This document shows, one piece after another, positions 56,773-64,000 of a stretch of DNA of 64,000 bases. The position numbers and the translations under genes are program-made. The first letter of the stretch is position 1, and each line of letters begins with the position of its first letter. Below the pieces are notes generated by a model. It was given only the letters and a program-made list of their open reading frames with translations. It made no database searches and was not told the DNA's origin. The stretch is taken from positions 9,040 through 73,039 of the forward strand of contig CALMPB010000384.1 in assembly GCA_937871985.1 (NCBI GenBank), written 5' to 3'. The stretch is from an uncultured Burkholderiaceae bacterium. Lineage in GTDB: Bacteria; Pseudomonadota; Gammaproteobacteria; Burkholderiales; Burkholderiaceae.

Positions 56773-58359
56773 TCAGGCGGCGGCGGTATCGGCCACCGTC
56801 TCTTCGTCGGCGACCGAGCTGCGGATGAGGTGGTCGAAGGCGCCCAGCGCGGCCTTGGCCCCATCGCCGGCGGCGATGACGATCTGCTTGAACGGCACCG
56901 TGGTGACGTCGCCCGCGGCAAACACGCCCGGAATCGAAGTCTGGCCCCGGGCATCCACCTCGATTTCGCCAAAACGCGTCAAGGCCACGGTTCCCTTGAG
57001 CCACTCGGTATTGGGAACCAGACCGATCTGGATGAACACGCCCTCCAGCTCGACCCGCTTGAGCTCGTCCGAGGTGCGATCCTTGTACGTCAGGCCATTC
57101 ACCTTTTTGCCGTCGCCGTGGATCTCGGTGGTCAGCGCCGAGGTGATCACCGTGACGTTGCCCAAGGAACGCAATTTGCGCTGCAGGACTTCGTCGGCGC
57201 GCAAGCGGCTGTCGTACTCGATCAGGGTGACGTGCTGCACCAGGCCGGCCAGGTCGATGGCCGCCTCGACGCCCGAGTTGCCGCCGCCGATGACCGCCAC
57301 GCGCTTGCCCTTGAACAAGGGGCCGTCGCAGTGCGGGCAGTAGGCCACGCCATTGTTGCGGTACTCTTTTTCACCCGGGACGTTGATTTCGCGCCAGCGC
57401 GCGCCGGTGGACAGAATGACCGTCTTGCCCTTGAGCACGCCGCCGTTGGCCAGCTTGACCTCGATGAGCTTGCCGGGAACCAGTTCCGTGGCCCGCTGCA
57501 GGTTCATGATGTCGACGTCGTACGCCCGGACGTGCTCTTCCAGCGCGGCCGCAAACTTGGGCCCCTCGGTTTCCTTGACGGAAATGAAGTTCTCGATGGC
57601 CATGGTGTCGAGCACCTGGCCGCCGAAGCGTTCGGCCACCACGCCCGTGCGGATGCCCTTGCGCGCCGCATAGACCGCCGCCGCCGCGCCAGCCGGGCCA
57701 CCGCCCACGATAAGCACGTCGAACGGCTCTTTGGCGTTGAGTTCCTCGGCCTTGCGGCTGCTTGCGCCGGTATCCAGCTTGGCCAGGATTTCCTCGACGC
57801 CCGAGCGGCCCTGCCCGAAAAGCTCGCCGTTGAGATATACGGTAGGCACCGACATGATCTGGCGCTCGTCGACCTCGTTTTGATACAAGGCGCCGTCGAT
57901 CGCCACGTGGCGGATGCGCGGATTGATGATCGACATGACGTTCAGCGCCTGCACCACGTCGGGGCAGTTCTGGCACGACAGCGAAAAATAGGTTTCAAAT
58001 CGATAATCGCCATCAAGGTTGCGGATCTGTTCGATCACCGCGTCGTCCAGCTTGATGGGATGGCCGCCGACCTGCAACAGGGCAAGCACCAGCGACGTGA
58101 ATTCGTGTCCCATGGGAATACCCGCGAATTTCACGCTGATATCCGTGCCGGGACGGTTGATGCTGAAAGCCGGCTTGCGATCCGACGCCGCGCTGTTTTC
58201 GGTCAGCGTGATCTTGTCGGACAACTCGGCGATTTCCTGCAAAAGCTCGCGCAGCTCATGCGACTTGGCACCCTCATCCAACGAGGCAACGATCTCTATC
58301 GGCTGCGAGACCTTTTCCAGATACGATTTCAACTGAGTTTTGAGGTTTGCGTCTAACAT
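56773..58359 (-). CDS. ahpF: alkyl hydroperoxide reductase subunit F
   Basis: A 528-residue flavoprotein that reduces AhpC with NADH. The N-terminal tandem thioredoxin-fold domain carries CQNC (Cys129/Cys132). The FAD motif [10 protein letters not shown] starts at 219, the second redox centre is CPHC (Cys341/Cys344), the NADH motif is [16 protein letters not shown], and the C-terminal [15 protein letters not shown] closes the FAD site. Length matches the E. coli enzyme (about 521). It follows ahpC by 153 nt with a stem-loop between, and is followed by a strong terminator. Confidence 0.95.
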   Translation of the reverse strand: MLDANLKTQLKSYLEKVSQPIEIVASLDEGAKSHELRELLQEIAELSDKITLTENSAASDRKPAFSINRPGTDISVKFAGIPMGHEFTSLVLALLQVGGHPIKLDDAVIEQIRNLDGDYRFETYFSLSCQNCPDVVQALNVMSIINPRIRHVAIDGALYQNEVDERQIMSVPTVYLNGELFGQGRSGVEEILAKLDTGASSRKAEELNAKEPFDVLIVGGGPAGAAAAVYAARKGIRTGVVAERFGGQVLDTMAIENFISVKETEGPKFAAALEEHVRAYDVDIMNLQRATELVPGKLIEVKLANGGVLKGKTVILSTGARWREINVPGEKEYRNNGVAYCPHCDGPLFKGKRVAVIGGGNSGVEAAIDLAGLVQHVTLIEYDSRLRADEVLQRKLRSLGNVTVITSALTTEIHGDGKKVNGLTYKDRTSDELKRVELEGVFIQIGLVPNTEWLKGTVALTRFGEIEVDARGQTSIPGVFAAGDVTTVPFKQIVIAAGDGAKAALGAFDHLIRSSVADEETVADTAAA

Positions 58360-58441
58360 GGCTGGTATTCTCTTATGAAGTAATGGTTATGGGAGTCCGG
58401 ATGCGCCGGTACGATGGCGGCATCCGAACCGCCTGATAGGC

Positions 58442-58468
58442 GCCGTTCAGGCTCGTAGCCCGAACGGC
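58442..58468 (-). other. stem-loop between ahpC and ahpF
   Basis: GCCGTTC (58442-58448) pairs with GAACGGC (58462-58468), with an inner GGCT/AGCC helix and a 3-nt loop; one A/C mismatch separates the two helices. No T-run follows. A second weaker stem (58398-58424, GGATGC...GCATCC) lies next to it. Probably a partial terminator or RNA-stabilising element that keeps AhpC above AhpF. Confidence 0.45.
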
Positions 58469-58512
58469 AAGCATTGCGATGCCGGCTTTTGGCCAGCGAA
58501 CAAGCTTGAAAC

Positions 58513-59076
58513 TTAGATCTTGCCGACCAGATCCAGCGAAGGAGTCAGCGTCTTGGCGCCTTCTTCCCACTTGGCGGGGCAAACTTCGCCGGGGTGAGCG
58601 GCAATGTATTGCGCAGCCTTGACCTTGCGCAGCAGCTCGGACGCATCGCGGCCGATGCCGTTGTCGTGGATTTCCAGAACCTTGATCTGGCCTTCGGGGT
58701 TGATGACGAACGTGCCGCGCAGAGCGATGCCTTCTTCTTCGATCAGCACGCCGAAGTTATTGGCCAGCAAATGGGTGGGGTCGGCCAGCATGGGGTAGTT
58801 GACCTTGCTGATGGCGTCCGACGTGTCGTGCCAAGCCTTGTGCGAGAAATGCGTATCGGTGGAAACGCTGTAGATCTCGACGCCCAGCTTCTGGAATTCG
58901 GCGTAGTGATCGGCCAGATCTTCGAGCTCGGTGGGGCAAACGAAGGTGAAGTCGGCGGGGTAGAAAACCAGGACAGACCACTTGCCTTTCAGGGACTGCT
59001 CGCTGACATCGACGAATTTGCCATTGTGGTAAGCCGTTGCTTTGAATGGTTTGATTTCAGTGTTGATCAAGGACAT
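58513..59076 (-). CDS. ahpC: alkyl hydroperoxide reductase subunit C (peroxiredoxin)
   Basis: A 187-residue typical two-Cys peroxiredoxin. The peroxidatic Cys47 is in [12 protein letters not shown] and the resolving Cys166 in [10 protein letters not shown]. The [12 protein letters not shown] strand and the C-terminal SLDLVGKI are as in E. coli AhpC (187 residues). It reduces hydrogen peroxide, organic peroxides and peroxynitrite, recycled by AhpF. Ribosome site AAGGAAG precedes ATG. Its promoter and a LysR-type site lie upstream. Confidence 0.96.
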   Translation of the reverse strand: MSLINTEIKPFKATAYHNGKFVDVSEQSLKGKWSVLVFYPADFTFVCPTELEDLADHYAEFQKLGVEIYSVSTDTHFSHKAWHDTSDAISKVNYPMLADPTHLLANNFGVLIEEEGIALRGTFVINPEGQIKVLEIHDNGIGRDASELLRKVKAAQYIAAHPGEVCPAKWEEGAKTLTPSLDLVGKI

Positions 59077-59128
59077 TTCTTGTCTTCCTTAGTAGTTGAT
59101 GGGTGGGTTGGAAACTGAACTTGTAGCC

Positions 59129-59157
59129 AGTATAGGCGGCGACTGGCAATTTGTAAA
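59129..59157 (-). promoter_or_regulatory. promoter of ahpC
   Basis: On the minus strand TTTACA (59152-59157), a 17-nt spacer and TATACT (59129-59134) lie 53 nt before the ahpC ATG. Expected transcript start near 59122, giving a leader of about 45 nt. Confidence 0.65.
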
Positions 59158-59180
59158 ATTAATTGATCTTATTGCCATGG

Positions 59181-59197
59181 TTGATTTTAACTATCAA
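59181..59197. promoter_or_regulatory. candidate OxyR (LysR-type) site upstream of ahpC
   Basis: TTGAT-N7-ATCAA (17 bp) contains the T-N11-A geometry of LysR-type regulators and one GATAG half on the minus strand. Its centre is about 67 nt upstream of the predicted ahpC start site, the usual recognition position. OxyR control of ahpC is common in proteobacteria; the assignment here is inference. Confidence 0.4.
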
Positions 59198-59420
59198 TTC
59201 AGCATGGCGTCAGCAACAAAAAAAGTCGCTGATGAGCCCGGCGCTGCGCGCACCGCGCCTATGTCAACGATACCCCATCTCGGGCATGGCCGCGCCGCGA
59301 TTCCACCCATCTTCGGGCGATCCGTCGCAAAGCTGCAATATAAGCTCGCCATACTCGTGCGGAGCGCAGGCGCATCCTCGTTCTTCAATACGCGCCGCGG
59401 CAACTTCATTCGACGCCCAC

Positions 59421-61091
59421 ATGACACGACGCTTCACGCTAAAGAAAGGTTTCATCGTCTTCCTTGCCGTACTTACGCTGTTCTCGCTGCTCGTTCTGGG
59501 CGCCCTGGACAACCTGACCCGCAGCCTCGAGCACATCAAGCAGATCGAAACGCAGCGCGCGCGGGCGACTGCGCTGACCGCCGAATACAAGCAATACGCG
59601 CAGGCCCTGACCCGCAACGCCCTGGCGTTCGTCTCCGTCGAACAGCCGGAATTCGAAGAGCGCTATGAACATTATTCCGCCATCGTGAACGGCCGCGCCC
59701 TGGATGCCAATGGCCTGACGCTGCCGTTGATGAAGAAACTGGAAAGCGCGGACTTCTCGGCTGCGGAATTGAGCACGCTGAAAGCCACTTATGCCAAAAC
59801 CCTGGAGCTGGCCAAGACGGAAACCGAAGCCATCAACACCGCCAAAGGCTTGTTCGACGATGGCCACGGAGGCTTGAAAATCGGGCTTCCCGAGCCGTTG
59901 CTGGCCAGAGTCCTGCTTTTGGGGCAGCAATACACCAATGCCACCGCCGAAGTCGAACGCAATCTGAACGACGTGGACATCATGCTGGCCAACCGCTACG
60001 CCGGGCAGATCGAGGCGGCCTCCGAGCGGAGCGCACGGGCCTACGCGCTGGCCATGGGCTCCCTTGCCGCCCTGCTGCTTTGCAGCGCCCTGGCGCTTTT
60101 CTATTTGTACCGATCCATAAAGGCTCCCCTGGACGAAGGGGTGAGACTGGCGCGCCGCTTGTCCGAAGGCGACCTGACCGCCACGGCCAGGATCCGCCGC
60201 GCGGATGAACTGGGCAATTTGCTGGAAGCCTTGAACGGCATTGGACAAGGCCTGCAGAACGTCGCCCGGCATGTGCGCCGCCATAGCGCTCAGATAGCCA
60301 CCAGCACCCTGCAGATATCCCGTGGCAATGCCGATCTTTCCAGCCGCAGCGTCGAACAGGCCAGCGGCCTTCAGCAGACCGCCGCGGCCATGGAGCAACT
60401 GGCTTCGACCGTGCAGCAGAACGCGGATCATGCCGGCCGGGCGGAAAAACTGGCCAGCCAGGCCTTCGACAGCGCCACGGGCGGCAACGACGAAGTCCAG
60501 CGGTCGATCGACACGATGCAAGCCTTGAGCCAGAGCTCCGCCCAAATGGCCGAGATCGTCCGAATCATCAACAACATCTCGTTTCAAACCAATATATTGG
60601 CGCTGAACGCCGCCGTCGAGGCGGCCCGGGCCGGAACCCATGGTCGGGGATTCGCCGTCGTGGCCGGCGAAGTGCGCAGCCTGGCCCTGCGCGCCGCGGC
60701 CTCGTCCAAGGAAATCGCCGCGCTCATCCAGGGCTCCCAGAATCAGGTCGAAGCCGGCACGCGGCAAATCGAAAACCTGGGCCGGACCATGCAAAAAATC
60801 ATGCAATCGGTGCAAGAGGTCAACGCCATCGTGCACGGCATCAGTGCGGCATCCGCCGAGCAGGCCCGCGGCATTCACGAGGTCAATCGCGCGGTCAGGC
60901 AAATGGATGCCATTACGCAGAAAAACGTCGAGCTGGCGCAGGAATCGGCCAACGCCACGGCATGGCAGCTCGAGCAGGCGGACGGATTGCAGGCCGTCGT
61001 GGCCCGCTTCAAGCTGAGCACCCAGGCGGAAAGCGCCGGCGCCCAGCACGAAAACGCCGACAATGCCAGCTCCATGCGTATTGCAGCTTAA
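59421..61091 (+). CDS. methyl-accepting chemotaxis protein
   Basis: A 556-residue receptor starting MTRRFTLKKGFIVFLAVLTLFSLLVLGALDN (first helix). A helical periplasmic four-helix-bundle-like domain runs from about 35 to 205, with a second helix at ALAMGSLAALLLCSALALFYLYR and a HAMP (APLDEGVRLARRLSEGDLTATARI). The signalling domain has the conserved hairpin VRIINNISFQTNILALNAAVEAARAG and GRGFAVVAGEVRSLA. No C-terminal CheR-binding pentapeptide is seen. Ligand unknown. The short sensor domain resembles the Tar-like 4HB type. Confidence 0.88.
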   Translation: MTRRFTLKKGFIVFLAVLTLFSLLVLGALDNLTRSLEHIKQIETQRARATALTAEYKQYAQALTRNALAFVSVEQPEFEERYEHYSAIVNGRALDANGLTLPLMKKLESADFSAAELSTLKATYAKTLELAKTETEAINTAKGLFDDGHGGLKIGLPEPLLARVLLLGQQYTNATAEVERNLNDVDIMLANRYAGQIEAASERSARAYALAMGSLAALLLCSALALFYLYRSIKAPLDEGVRLARRLSEGDLTATARIRRADELGNLLEALNGIGQGLQNVARHVRRHSAQIATSTLQISRGNADLSSRSVEQASGLQQTAAAMEQLASTVQQNADHAGRAEKLASQAFDSATGGNDEVQRSIDTMQALSQSSAQMAEIVRIINNISFQTNILALNAAVEAARAGTHGRGFAVVAGEVRSLALRAAASSKEIAALIQGSQNQVEAGTRQIENLGRTMQKIMQSVQEVNAIVHGISAASAEQARGIHEVNRAVRQMDAITQKNVELAQESANATAWQLEQADGLQAVVARFKLSTQAESAGAQHENADNASSMRIAA

Positions 61092-61136
61092 GCCGGGCGG
61101 CGCCCAGGCGGGACTCAACGTCAGTGAAAATATGGG

Positions 61137-61173
61137 GTTTTGTCAAGTCAGTTAAAATGTCGTGTTTTGTCAA
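61137..61173 (+). repeat. 10-bp direct repeat upstream of prfB
   Basis: GTTTTGTCAA occurs at 61137-61146 and again at 61164-61173, start-to-start 27 nt, in the 108-nt gap before prfB. No good promoter hexamers could be fitted. It may be a regulator site or part of the prfB promoter. Confidence 0.4.
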
Positions 61174-61199
61174 TATATATACGCACGATCAGGAACACT

Positions 61200-62304
61200 A
61201 TGGAAGCCGAACGCCAAAACCAACTTGCCGCACGCCTGGACGACTACTCCGAGCGTCAACTGGCATTACGGGGGTATCTTTGACTTCGATGCCAAAGCCG
61301 AGCGCCTGCAAGTCGTAAACGCCGAACTCGAAAGCGCCGAAGTCTGGAACGATCCCAAACACGCCCAGGATCTGGGCCGTGAAAAAAAAGCCCTGGAAAC
61401 CGTGGTCGGTACGCTCTCCGACATCGGCGGGGGGCTGGCCGAGGCCAAGGAACTGTTCGAGCTGGCCGCCGACGACAACGACGATGCCACGCTGCTGGCC
61501 ATCGAACAAGACTGCGACAAACTGGGGGCCCGCCTCGAAGAGCTGGAGTTCCGCCGCATGTTCAACAATCCGGCCGACCCGCTCAATTGCTTCATGGACA
61601 TCCAATCGGGCGCCGGCGGCACCGAGGCCCAGGACTGGGCCTCCATCCTGCTGCGCCAATACCTGCGCTACTGCGAACGCAAGGACTTCAAGGCGGAAGT
61701 GCTCGAGGAATCTCCCGGCGAAGTGGCCGGCATCAAATCGGCCACCATCAAGATCGAAGGCGACTACGCCTTCGGCTTTCTGCGCACCGAAACCGGCGTG
61801 CACCGCCTGGTGCGCAAAAGCCCTTTCGATTCGGCCAACGGCCGCCACACCTCGTTCGCCAGCGTGTTCGTCTATCCCGAGGTCGACGACTCCATCGAGA
61901 TCGAGATCAACCCGGCCGATCTTCGTGTCGACACCTACCGGGCCAGCGGCGCCGGCGGCCAGCACATCAACAAAACCGACTCGGCCGTGCGCATCACCCA
62001 CATGCCCAGCGGCATCGTCGTCCAGTGCCAGAACGACCGCTCGCAGCATCGCAACCGGGCCGAAGCCATGCAAATGCTCAAGTCGCGCCTGTACGAGCTG
62101 GAAATGCGCCAGCGCATGGCCGAGCAGCAAAAAATGGAAGATGCCAAGACCGATGTGGGCTGGGGCCACCAGATCCGTTCTTACGTGCTGGATCAAAGCC
62201 GCATCAAGGATTTGCGCACCAACGTGGAAATTTCCAACACTCAAAAGGTGCTGGACGGCGACCTGGATCCTTTCATCCAGGCCAGCCTGAAACAAGGCGT
62301 CTAA
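61200..62304 (+). CDS. prfB: peptide chain release factor 2, with programmed +1 frameshift
   Basis: RF2 recognises UGA and UAA stop codons. The first 27 codons (61200-61280) run from an ATG with AGGAAC upstream to an in-frame TGA at 61281-61283. Skipping one base (61281) joins them to the second frame, 61282-62304, for 367 residues in total. The slippery site is GGGGG (61270-61274), TAT, CTT, TGA, C, which matches the known prfB site. Domain marks are [15 protein letters not shown] (stop-codon region), [18 protein letters not shown] (GGQ) and the [16 protein letters not shown] segment. It is followed by lysS, the usual prfB-lysS pair. Confidence 0.96.
61270..61283 (+). other. prfB: programmed +1 frameshift site of prfB
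   Basis: The internal Shine-Dalgarno-like GGGGG, then TAT CTT, then TGA followed by C, the poor-context stop. The ribosome pauses at UGA when RF2 is scarce and slips forward by one base on CUU, so RF2 controls its own synthesis. The frame change is the sole reason the first 27 codons look like a separate short frame. Confidence 0.95.
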
Positions 62305-62406
62305 GGCCGTGCGCGAGCCAGCGGCCGCATTGAGCGGCCCCGCCCCTGTGCAGACGCCCCGCCGCCCGAGCAACCATTCTTACCCGATCAACATTCAAAA
62401 CCCATC

Positions 62407-63927
62407 ATGACCGATCCCACCGTCTCCACGCCAGCCCTCGATGAAAACCACCTGATCGCCGAGCGCCGGGGCAAACTGGGCAGGTTGCGTGCCGACGGCG
62501 TCGCCTATCCCAACGATTTCAGGCCCGACAGCGTAGCGGCCGAATTGCATCGCGCCTATGACGATGCCGACAAGGAAGCGCTGGCCGAGCTGGCCAAGCC
62601 GGCCAAGGTCGCGGGCCGCATGATGCTCAAGCGCGTCATGGGCAAGGCCAGCTTCGCCACGCTGCAGGACGGCAGCGGGCGCATCCAGGTCTATCTGGAC
62701 AAAAGCAGCCTGGGCGAAGAACAATACAGCCAGTTCAAGACCTGGGACATCGGCGACATCCTGGCCGTCGAAGGCACGGTATTCAAGACGAACAAGGGCG
62801 AACTTTCGGTGCATGCCGCCTCGGTTCGGCTGCTTTCCAAGTCATTGCGTCCCCTGCCCGACAAATTCCACGGCGTGGCCGACCAGGAACTGCGCTATCG
62901 CCAGCGCTACGTCGATCTCATCATGACGGAAGAAACGCGCCGCACCTTCGTCGCGCGCAGCAAGGCCATCGGCAGCATCCGGCAGTTCATGCTGGATTCA
63001 GGCTTCCTGGAAGTCGAGACGCCCATGCTGCACCCGATTCCGGGAGGCGCCACCGCCAAGCCCTTCACCACGCATCACAATGCGCTGGACATGCAGATGT
63101 TCCTGCGCATCGCGCCCGAACTGTACTTGAAGCGGCTTATCGTCGGAGGATTCGAACGGGTTTTCGAACTGAACCGCAACTTCCGCAACGAAGGCGTCAG
63201 CCCGCGGCACAACCCCGAATTCACCATGATGGAGTTCTACGCCGCCTACACCGACTACCGCTGGCTCATGGAGTTCACCGAGTCCCTGCTGCGCAACGCC
63301 GCCATTGCCGCCACCGGCAGCGCCGTGCTCACCTACCAGGAGAAAACCCTGGATCTCAGCCAGCCTTTCGATCGGCTCACCATTGTCCAGGCCATCCTCA
63401 AATACGCGCCCGGCTACACGGCCGAGCAACTGGGCGACCAGGCCTTCCTGCGGGCCGAGCTCAAAAAGCACCGCGTCGACGTCGACAGCCCCACGCTGGC
63501 CCATGCGGGCGTCGGCGCCCTGCAACTGGCCTTGTTCGAGGAAACCGCCGAAGCCAAGCTGTGGAACCCCACCTATATCATCGATTATCCGATCGAGGTT
63601 TCGCCGCTGGCGCGCGCTTCGGATACCCAACCCGGCATCACCGAGCGCTTCGAGCTGTTCATGACGGGCCGCGAAATCGCCAATGGCTTTTCAGAGCTTA
63701 ACGACCCCGAGGATCAAGCGGCGCGCTTCCAGGCCCAGGTTCAGGCCAAGGATGCGGGCGATGAAGAAGCCATGTACTACGACGCCGACTATATTCGCGC
63801 CCTGGAATACGGCATGCCTCCGACAGGCGGCTGCGGCATCGGCATCGACCGGCTGGTCATGCTGCTGACCGACAGCCCCAGCATCCGCGACGTCATCCTC
63901 TTCCCGCACCTGCGCCGCGAAGACTAA
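62407..63927 (+). CDS. lysS: lysyl-tRNA synthetase (class II)
   Basis: A 506-residue class II synthetase. The N-terminal OB-fold anticodon-binding domain (about 60-170) includes [22 protein letters not shown]. Motif 2 is [20 protein letters not shown] and motif 3 is [27 protein letters not shown]. The product charges tRNA-Lys. It follows prfB by 102 nt with a 6-bp hairpin (62323-62339) in between. The gene is complete. Confidence 0.96.
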   Translation: MTDPTVSTPALDENHLIAERRGKLGRLRADGVAYPNDFRPDSVAAELHRAYDDADKEALAELAKPAKVAGRMMLKRVMGKASFATLQDGSGRIQVYLDKSSLGEEQYSQFKTWDIGDILAVEGTVFKTNKGELSVHAASVRLLSKSLRPLPDKFHGVADQELRYRQRYVDLIMTEETRRTFVARSKAIGSIRQFMLDSGFLEVETPMLHPIPGGATAKPFTTHHNALDMQMFLRIAPELYLKRLIVGGFERVFELNRNFRNEGVSPRHNPEFTMMEFYAAYTDYRWLMEFTESLLRNAAIAATGSAVLTYQEKTLDLSQPFDRLTIVQAILKYAPGYTAEQLGDQAFLRAELKKHRVDVDSPTLAHAGVGALQLALFEETAEAKLWNPTYIIDYPIEVSPLARASDTQPGITERFELFMTGREIANGFSELNDPEDQAARFQAQVQAKDAGDEEAMYYDADYIRALEYGMPPTGGCGIGIDRLVMLLTDSPSIRDVILFPHLRRED

Positions 63928-63943
63928 GGCCTGTCGACAGGCC
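63928..63943. repeat. 16-bp perfect palindrome after lysS
   Basis: GGCCTGTCGACAGGCC begins immediately after the lysS TAA. As RNA it would fold to a short stem. Together with the next stem-loop it may form the lysS terminator region. Confidence 0.55.
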
Positions 63944-63952
63944 CCGAATTGA

Positions 63953-63984
63953 AACCGCCCGGGATCCTGCGACCCCGGGCGGTT
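63953..63984 (+). terminator. stem-loop downstream of lysS
   Basis: An 11-bp perfect stem pairs 63953-63963 with 63974-63984 (arm AACCGCCCGGG) around a 10-nt loop. It is GC-rich but is followed by GTCTGG, not a T-run, so it is a probable but atypical terminator. Confidence 0.55.
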
Positions 63985-64000
63985 GTCTGGCTGTACTGGG

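Larger units (their letters stand above)
59077..59420. other. divergent regulatory region between ahpC and chemotaxis receptor
   Basis: A 344-nt region without a gene. The half next to ahpC has a promoter and a palindrome (separate entries). The half next to the receptor gene contains no clear -35/-10 pair, and I could not find a sigma-28 type flagellar promoter. The open reading frame that extends the receptor gene upstream to 59163 has no family resemblance. Confidence 0.6.

Overview
The window is high-GC DNA, about 60 percent or slightly more, densely packed with genes on both strands. Gene content and arrangement suggest a betaproteobacterium of the order Burkholderiales, probably family Alcaligenaceae (a relative of Bordetella, Pusillimonas or Achromobacter). 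Supporting signs are a stand-alone second IF-1 gene, a BPSS1780-family membrane protein, an APH-type homoserine kinase, the RpfE-like gene next to recJ, and many NitT-type and Liv-type binding proteins for aromatic compounds. The taxonomy is an inference from gene families, not from a database comparison. I saw no rRNA, tRNA, CRISPR array, integrase or insertion sequence.

Layout. (1) 1-4081: a catabolic operon on the minus strand (FAH-family hydrolase, NitT/TauT binding protein, VOC dioxygenase, ABC permease running off the left edge) diverges from its likely GntR/FadR-type regulator; a perfect 18-bp operator overlaps the operon's -10 box. (2) 4095-25873: mostly housekeeping genes: dusA, thrB, a membrane protein, a PHP phosphatase, an alpha/beta hydrolase, the branched-chain 2-oxoacid dehydrogenase genes bkdA1-bkdA2-bkdB, comEC, a flavin monooxygenase, tatD, lolD-lolC, an RpfE-like gene, recJ, a DsbA/FrnE-like oxidoreductase, hsp20 and lon. 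(3) 25951-34015: a BzdR/BoxR-type regulator behind a feruloyl-CoA-synthase-like ligase, a LON-domain protein, a ferritin-like protein divergent from a hemerythrin, infA2 with a long leader, sixA, thpR and thiM. (4) 34121-53883: a roughly 20-kb catabolic region: BenE-type transporter, DOPA-4,5-dioxygenase-family protein, two MarR regulators, amidase, DUF2848 protein, cupin, HpaC-like and HpaB-like two-component monooxygenase, alpha/beta hydrolase, Rieske oxygenase, SDR, a full livKHMGF transporter, a LuxR-type regulator, an orphan Liv-type binding protein and an acyl-CoA ligase. (5) 53884-64000: core genes again: MscS-type channel, ahpF, ahpC, a chemotaxis receptor, prfB with its programmed frameshift, and lysS.

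How the parts fit. The most interesting part is region 4. Its genes could form a peripheral aromatic pathway: uptake (LivKHMGF, BenE), Rieske-type demethylation or hydroxylation, a second hydroxylation by the HpaB/HpaC pair, extradiol ring cleavage by the DOPA-dioxygenase-like protein, then hydrolase, SDR and amidase/DUF2848 steps. An 11-bp sequence in front of the MarR gene at 36030 recurs in inverted orientation in front of the HpaB-like operon, which ties these two promoters together. The substrate cannot be read from the sequence. Other items of note are a tight DnaA-box pair between convergent genes at 54 kb, a LivF with Arg in place of the Walker A Lys, and an aryl-CoA-type regulator paired with a CoA ligase of the feruloyl type.
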